Shown: positions 59,127-64,000 of the stretch, in pieces
Layout: each line of letters begins with the position of its first letter
Position numbering within the stretch: the stretch's first letter is position 1
From: JADJYF01 sp050186725
Lineage (GTDB): Bacteria; Pseudomonadota; Gammaproteobacteria; Ga0077536
Assembly: GCA_050186725.1 (NCBI GenBank)
Contig: JBFWYG010000018.1
Span: forward strand, 1 to 64,000
Direction: 5' to 3'
Length of the DNA: 64,000 bases
Notes under the pieces: generated by a model
Database searches by the model: none
The model's input: only the letters and a program-made list of their open reading frames with translations
Told to the model about the DNA's origin: nothing
Translations under genes and position numbers: made by a program

Positions 59127-60188
59127 TCACGCGGAGCGCCCGCGCGATATCCAGCGCAGTTTGTCGTCCAGAATCCCCTTGCTCACCAGACCGCGAAGCA
59201 CGTTCAGTCTCATATGCAGCGACTCGCGGAAGTTCCGGTCGGCGAAACCCATTGCCAGCAGCCCATCCCTCAACTCGTCAATCGACTGATCAAGGCTGAC
59301 AGTAGGGAGAAAGTCGGGCGCTAGAGCTCTGTATCGAGCGAAATCGACGCGGTAGGAGCGCTTGTCGGGCGCGGCCGCTCCCCGAATCTCGACCTCTACG
59401 GAGGGAAATCGTCGAGCAACCGCTTCGGAAAGTTCGGAGATTCGATAGTTGGCGTCATCGCGTCCCACGTTAATTGCTTCAAAAGCATTGCTGAGGCGCG
59501 CATCTCGACGAATCGCCCATTCGATGCCGCGGGCCATGTCCTTGGTGTCGATGATAGGCCGCCATGGCGTGCCATCGCTCAGGATCTCGATGCGCCCCAG
59601 GGCTATGGCAGACGCAACGAAATCGTTGAGCACCAGATCAAGGCGAAGCCGTGGGCTCATTCCACAGGCAGTCGGAAATCTGAGGCAACTTACTATGAAG
59701 TTATCCGACGCAAGCGTGGACAAAGCCTCTTCAGCCGCAAGTTTCGAACGCGCGTACGCAGTAAGGGGGTTTACTGCAGAGCTCTCGTTCTTCGCTTCGT
59801 CTTCGGCATATCCATACACACTGCATGAAGATGCGAAGACCAGCCGTGCTACCCCGGCTTGTTTGGCAAGTTGGCCAATTCGAATGGCAGCGTGCGAATT
59901 GACGTCCATGGTCACATTCTCGAACGCATTACCCATCGGGTCATTAGAGATGGCCGCCAACTGCACAACGACGTCCGCACCTTCGAATAACTCGGGCCTG
60001 AGATCGCGGACGTCGGCGAAGTACTGCACGTCAACCGAGACTTCCGGAAGACGATCGACATTGGTCAGGCTGTGGCCGAAAAAGCAGGAATCGACGCCGG
60101 CTATTTCAATATTCGAAAAGGCAGAGCGCAAGTGCGCGACGACCGTCGGTCCAACGTAGCCCATGTTCCCTGTGATCACTATTCTCAT
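59127..60188 (-). CDS. NAD-dependent nucleotide-sugar epimerase/dehydratase
   Basis: Extended SDR of 353 residues. ATG 60188 is favoured by AGGTG 7 bases upstream over GTG 60197. Cofactor loop TGNMGYVGPTV, VVVQLAAISNDP, FASSCSVYGYAE and catalytic Tyr-xxx-Lys in AYARSKLAAEE. It probably converts the CDP- (or other) sugar made by the neighbouring RfbF. 17 bases after rfbF, so co-transcribed. Confidence 0.88.
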   Translation of the reverse strand: MRIVITGNMGYVGPTVVAHLRSAFSNIEIAGVDSCFFGHSLTNVDRLPEVSVDVQYFADVRDLRPELFEGADVVVQLAAISNDPMGNAFENVTMDVNSHAAIRIGQLAKQAGVARLVFASSCSVYGYAEDEAKNESSAVNPLTAYARSKLAAEEALSTLASDNFIVSCLRFPTACGMSPRLRLDLVLNDFVASAIALGRIEILSDGTPWRPIIDTKDMARGIEWAIRRDARLSNAFEAINVGRDDANYRISELSEAVARRFPSVEVEIRGAAAPDKRSYRVDFARYRALAPDFLPTVSLDQSIDELRDGLLAMGFADRNFRESLHMRLNVLRGLVSKGILDDKLRWISRGRSA

Positions 60189-60205
60189 CGCGTTCACCTA
60201 CGTGT

Positions 60206-60976
60206 TCACCACACTTTCCACGGTGCACTCCCGGACGCCCACATTTCCTGCAAGCGAAGCTTGTCTCTCAAAGTATCCATGCATTGCCAGAATCCCTCAT
60301 GTTTATAGGCCATGAGTTGGCCATCGGCGGCCAGGGTCTCGAGCGGCTTTCCCTCGAGAACCGTTTCGTCCCCTTCCAAGTAGTCGAAAACTTCCGGCTC
60401 GAAGACAAAGAAGCCGCCGTTTATCCATCCTTCCCCGGTCTGAAGCTTTTCCTTGAACTCGAGCACTTGGTCACCCTGGAAGTGCATGGTGCCGAACCGC
60501 GCCGGCGGCCTGACCGCAGTCACAGTAGCAACTCGGCCGTGCTTTCGATGAAAGTCCAGGAGCTTATGGATATCAATGTCGCAGACGCCGTCACCGTAGG
60601 TCAGCATGAACGTGCCGCCGGGGCGCAGCAGAGACTCCAGGCGATGGAGCCTGCCACCGGTCATTGTAGCTGCGCCGGTATCCGTCATCTGAATGCGCCA
60701 GTTGATGGTCGGTGACGTTTCGTACTGGATCTCGCCATTGGCAAGATCGATGCTCAGATCTCGGTAGGAGGCGTAGAAATTGAGAAAGTACTGCTTGATG
60801 AACTCGCCCTTGTAGCCAAGAGCAATCACGAAATCCTCAAAGCCATAGGCAGCATAGGCCTTCATGATGTGCCACAGGATTGGCTGCTCTCCAATCTCGA
60901 CCATCGGCTTCGGTCTGACACCCGTTTCCTCCGCCAGGCGAGTGCCAAAACCGCCGGCCAGCAACACCACTTTCAT
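60206..60976 (-). CDS. rfbF: Glucose-1-phosphate cytidylyltransferase
   Basis: Protein of 256 residues, the usual RfbF length, starting at ATG 60976 with AGGAAGGG upstream. Nucleotidyltransferase motif VVLLAGGFGTRLAEETGVRPKPMVEIG, then FVIALGYKGEFIKQYFLNF, FMLTYGDGVCDIDI, RPPARFGTMHF, GWINGGFFVFEPEVFDYL and EGFWQCMDTLRDK. It makes CDP-glucose from CTP and glucose-1-phosphate, the first step of CDP-deoxysugar pathways. No CDP-glucose 4,6-dehydratase (rfbG) is in the window. Confidence 0.94.
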   Translation of the reverse strand: MKVVLLAGGFGTRLAEETGVRPKPMVEIGEQPILWHIMKAYAAYGFEDFVIALGYKGEFIKQYFLNFYASYRDLSIDLANGEIQYETSPTINWRIQMTDTGAATMTGGRLHRLESLLRPGGTFMLTYGDGVCDIDIHKLLDFHRKHGRVATVTAVRPPARFGTMHFQGDQVLEFKEKLQTGEGWINGGFFVFEPEVFDYLEGDETVLEGKPLETLAADGQLMAYKHEGFWQCMDTLRDKLRLQEMWASGSAPWKVW

Positions 60977-61754
60977 TACTGATCCCTTCCTCTAGAAAAG
61001 TGCCGCCTAAGGCGCCTAGTATGGAATTCGAGCATTTCTTTCACTAAGGACTTGCTCGCAATAATCCGTGAGCGGTAAACCTGAGCGCAAGTATGGTCGT
61101 GCCAAGCAATCGACCATCGGCGTTGAAGCATACACTGGCTCGATGGGCGCTTCACAGACAACCCGGATGCGCCGGGTCGAACACGTGAGTCACACCCGGT
61201 AACGAGTTGTTAACAATCGTCAAAGGCAAGAGTCTTGCGGCCTCTGGATCGACGCCGATGAACAGTGCTCCGATAGAACCGAGGCCTGCCGTGTCGGCGG
61301 TCGCGACCATGTCTGGCGCGGCTTTCACGTTCCTCGCGTGTACGCCCACTTCAATAGCCGCTTGCATGCCTTTACCCTGGCGAAGACCGTCGATTAGAAT
61401 CCGGTCGCGAGTTCCAACTACGTTGCTCATGCCGGCCCTGTCAAACTGGGATCGCAAATCGGCAGCATCGCGCACCGATAGACTCGCTCAGCGACAATCG
61501 GCATCTGCGTCTCCCTGGCAGTATCCAGCGCACAGAACTCGTCGCGTTGCACGACAAAAGTCATGCACTCATGTTTGAATGTATCGACCCTGGGCGGTGC
61601 CGAGAATCCGGCAAATGCGCCTGGGACCTCCCATTGAGTTTGCGGAAGGTGAGCGAGATGGGCCGAACCGGTGCCTGGATACACAGCCGCTGGGCCGGTA
61701 TACGCTGGTTGGGCCCCGAAGCATTCAAAACGTTGCAGTTTGACGAGGTAAGTC
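60977..61754. other. Gene-poor region with protein-like minus-strand frames
   Basis: 778 bases. Two overlapping minus-strand frames (61427-61789 and 61152-61475) have fairly protein-like composition (for example RILIDGLRQGKGMQAAIEV and LGSIGALFIGVDPEAARLLP) and together could be one frameshifted gene near 61450. I recognise no family, so I do not call a gene. Confidence 0.35.
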
Positions 61755-62768
61755 TTGTCCAGTTCGCATGAATCCCAGGCAACGTCCAAGCTTGCCTCCG
61801 TGGTGATTCCGGCTTACAACGCCGAAAATCAGATAACGGCCTGTGTCGAAGCGCTAGCCAAGCAATCTATTCCCTCGAGCCGATTCGAGATCATCGTCGT
61901 TGACGATGGCTCTACCGACCATACCCGGGCGGTGCTCGAGACGTTGCCGGTTAGGACCATCCTGCAGGCGAATCAGGGGCCGGCCGGCGCGAGAAACACG
62001 GGCGCGGCGGCGGCAACTGGAGAGTTCATCCTCTTTATCGATTCGGACTGCGTCCCGAGCCCTGATTTCCTCGAGCAGATGCTAAAGCCGTTCGCGAATC
62101 AAGACGTAGTCGGGGTCAGCGGCGCGTACAAAACGAAGCAGCGAGCTCTAGTGGCCAGGTTCGCTCAGTTCGAGTTTGAAGAGCGGTACCGAATGCTGGA
62201 GAGCCAACCCTTCATCGACATGATCGCCTCGCATGCAGCGGCGTACCGCAGACAGACGTTTATCGAGTCGGGTGGATTCTTGCGCGAACTCAAGATGAAT
62301 GAGGACGTCGAATTGTCCTATCGCCTTTCTACCCAGTCCGGCAAGCTGGTTTTCAATCCTCTGGCGGTCATTTACCACCTCCATCCTGCGAGTTGCGCAC
62401 GCTACTTCCGCATCAAAATCGGCCGCGGCTACTGGCGAATAATGGTGTACAAGGAGTTTCCGCAAAAAGCAGTCTCCGACACATACACGCCGCAAAACCT
62501 GAAATACCAGGTGATGTCGATCTACTTGCTCGCATTATGCCTGGTGCTTGCACCGCTGATACCGAGTTTATTGTTCGTCGCCGCGGGCGTCTTCACTTTG
62601 TCCAGCGCTACCATGCTGCCGATGTGCATGAACGTTGCCAGACAAAGCCCTGGGATGGGCCTTGTTTGCCTGCCGCTCCTCTGGTTGCGCGCGCTGGCGC
62701 TGGGGCTGGGCAGCGCTGCAGCCTTGGTAAGGATCGCGTGGGAGGGCTTGCGGGCGAGGCTTCGCTAG
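61755..62768 (+). CDS. Family 2 glycosyltransferase with C-terminal membrane segments
   Basis: Protein of 337 residues from TTG 61755, with GAGG 6 bases upstream; no ATG precedes the catalytic domain. GT-A motifs: ASVVIPAYNAENQI, IIVVDDGSTDHT, GPAGARNTGAAAA, the DxD FIDSDCVPSPDFL and NEDVELSYRL. Two or three C-terminal hydrophobic segments (SIYLLALCLVLAPLIPSLLFVAAG, LVCLPLLWLRALALGLG). Likely inner-membrane enzyme that extends a lipid-linked sugar chain. Confidence 0.88.
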   Translation: MSSSHESQATSKLASVVIPAYNAENQITACVEALAKQSIPSSRFEIIVVDDGSTDHTRAVLETLPVRTILQANQGPAGARNTGAAAATGEFILFIDSDCVPSPDFLEQMLKPFANQDVVGVSGAYKTKQRALVARFAQFEFEERYRMLESQPFIDMIASHAAAYRRQTFIESGGFLRELKMNEDVELSYRLSTQSGKLVFNPLAVIYHLHPASCARYFRIKIGRGYWRIMVYKEFPQKAVSDTYTPQNLKYQVMSIYLLALCLVLAPLIPSLLFVAAGVFTLSSATMLPMCMNVARQSPGMGLVCLPLLWLRALALGLGSAAALVRIAWEGLRARLR

Positions 62769-62956
62769 ACCGTTCGAGCCCGCCGCGGGATGCGAGGTCG
62801 AGTGTGCAACGCCACCATTGTCCACTGGTCTGCCGCACATCGATGACTCACGCGGACGCGGCGGCCTCTTGCAAGTCTGGCGCGCGGCCTAAGAGCAACA
62901 GGCAGTCACACTTGCCGGGTCACCACGGCCGGATGCAGCGCTAGGCGGCCTATCAG

Positions 62957-64000
62957 TCAATGAGACGTGCCGCGTCGTAAGACAATCAGATGGACGGAGT
63001 TCGGCTGGAGCGTTGTCGTGACAACATGTGACGAACCCTCGATTGTCACCACGTTGCTCGCGATACGTCCGGAATCGGCGCTGGTACGCGCGTTGACGAT
63101 GTCTCTTATTTTCTGCATCTGCTGCTGATCGCGTTTCGGATCAAGCGATGCTGCTTGCTCAGCAATCGCGGCCCTCTCGGCATAACTGTTTGCATGGTCC
63201 TTATCGATCACATATTCCTCGAAGGTCCATTTGCTGTCACCAGTCTTGAGTCCGGTGAGGCCGACGCTAACCTGAGCGACCTGGTGGACGCGTTCCATGG
63301 CGCCTCGAGCCACATGGACTACGCCCGTGACTTTCTTCGCAACCTCGCTCGGCAGATCGAGCCCTTCGACGCGAATTGTGCCATCCAGTAGACCCTTGAT
63401 GAGTTCCTCCTTGCTCCTTCGCGAATTCTTGAGCTGCTTCTTTAACGCGGCTCTATCTTCTTCGCCGAGTGTCCCGCCGTCTATACCGAACGTGTTGTGA
63501 ACTATGATGCGTCTGGAGGGAATGAAGTTGGCGAGAAGCAGATAAATCGCGTCGTCTTCGACAGTTGCCAGAGCCCTCACAAAGTCATCACCGGTCTCGA
63601 CAAGCGTTATCTTGCCCTGCATCTTGCTCAAAAGCGCATACGTGTTGTAGACCGGCTTCGCTAGTCCGACGCGGGTAAAAAGCCCTGTTCCCCCGCCAAA
63701 CGATGCGTTCGCTTTGGTGGCTTTGCTGAACGCAGGGATATCCATCAGTCCGAGATACAGGGGCTTCACGGTGCCATTCTCGACCATGGAAATCACGCCG
63801 CTCGCGACGTAAGCGGCTTGAAACTCGCTGTCATTTTCGTGCTCAACCGGCTTCCACTCCGGCCAGTCATTGAGGATCAGTTCTACGCCTGAGTAGCCGA
63901 ACTCGGACAGCCAGCTGCGAATGTTCTTTTCGGCTACGACCCAGTTTGCCGTGCGGCTTGGAACAGGGCTTGCCGCCGGATAGTCGTGCCAGGTGACCAC
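62957..64000 (-). CDS. GH39-like glycoside hydrolase (5' partial)
   Basis: 347 residues up to the window edge; the real start lies beyond 64000. The first 100 residues (VTWHDYPAASPVP, WLSEFGYSGVELILNDWPEW, YVASGVISMVENG, GLMDIPAF) have the order of a GH39-type barrel end: strand 6 His-x-Tyr, the nucleophile strand, then an Ala/Gly helix. Where the family has Thr-Glu-Trp the sequence reads Asn-Asp-Trp. The rest is a beta-rich C-terminal part with a coiled stretch (RAALKKQLKNSRRSKEELIK). Such enzymes trim exopolysaccharide in biosynthetic loci. Confidence 0.6.
   Translation of the reverse strand: MVTWHDYPAASPVPSRTANWVVAEKNIRSWLSEFGYSGVELILNDWPEWKPVEHENDSEFQAAYVASGVISMVENGTVKPLYLGLMDIPAFSKATKANASFGGGTGLFTRVGLAKPVYNTYALLSKMQGKITLVETGDDFVRALATVEDDAIYLLLANFIPSRRIIVHNTFGIDGGTLGEEDRAALKKQLKNSRRSKEELIKGLLDGTIRVEGLDLPSEVAKKVTGVVHVARGAMERVHQVAQVSVGLTGLKTGDSKWTFEEYVIDKDHANSYAERAAIAEQAASLDPKRDQQQMQKIRDIVNARTSADSGRIASNVVTIEGSSHVVTTTLQPNSVHLIVLRRGTSH

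Overview
The window is a 64 kb stretch of a high-GC proteobacterial chromosome, probably a gammaproteobacterium. This rests on codon use, a cyanide-insensitive-type cytochrome bd oxidase next to a GbsR-like regulator, an exosortase-H sorting module, and a REP-like element of a gammaproteobacterial type. I saw no rRNA, tRNA, CRISPR array, intact insertion sequence or replication origin. The genus cannot be fixed from the sequence.

Positions 1-13 kb form a stress and signalling block: a hybrid histidine kinase (5' cut by the window), a DUF1003 membrane protein, a BON-domain repeat protein, a small zinc-ribbon protein, Ku, a glycine-zipper protein, a kinase-like receiver protein without a recognisable ATPase, an SDR, a DUF6496 basic protein, topoisomerase IB, a hemerythrin-type protein, a CHRD protein with a VPLPA-type tail, an SRPBCC protein and a zinc alcohol dehydrogenase. 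Positions 13-19.3 kb carry metabolic and envelope genes (trehalose-phosphatase, fumarase C, a secreted Gly-rich protein, a TPR protein, acyl-CoA thioesterase II). At 19.3-22.3 kb lies gbsR-cydA-cydB with a palindromic candidate operator upstream.

Positions 22.4-26 kb hold a three-gene light/PAS and cyclic-di-GMP unit. A photoactive-yellow-protein-like PAS protein that keeps the chromophore-pocket Tyr, Glu and Cys is followed by a PAS-PAS-GGDEF cyclase and a PAS-GGDEF-EAL protein. Positions 26-34.8 kb hold a lipoprotein hydrolase, a CBS protein, AlkB, an operon made of a subtilase, exosortase H and its associated membrane protein, and a large PEP-utilising enzyme. The phosphohistidine domain of that enzyme has been destroyed by a frameshift, a stop and loss of the catalytic His.

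From about 35 kb to the end, GC falls and gene density drops: a surface-polysaccharide and lipid locus with many gene-poor scars. It contains an ATP-grasp protein, an RTX protein, a DUF1501/DUF1800 pair, an SGNH membrane protein, an SxtJ-DUF5989-carbamoyltransferase trio, a Wzz-like protein with two tiny membrane partners, a DegT aminotransferase, CDP-glucose synthesis (rfbF), a nucleotide-sugar epimerase, two GT2 glycosyltransferases and a partial GH39-like hydrolase.

The most striking element in that locus is a four-gene minus-strand operon at 47.9-52.1 kb: fatty acyl-AMP ligase, two membrane desaturases and a carrier protein, with a second acyl-AMP ligase diverging from it. The architecture resembles the JamABC/TtuABC terminal-alkyne cassettes but has a duplicated desaturase, and one copy has Gln in place of a conserved metal-ligand His. 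No PKS or NRPS is visible, so an unusual unsaturated acyl group attached to a surface glycan or other acceptor is a reasonable hypothesis.
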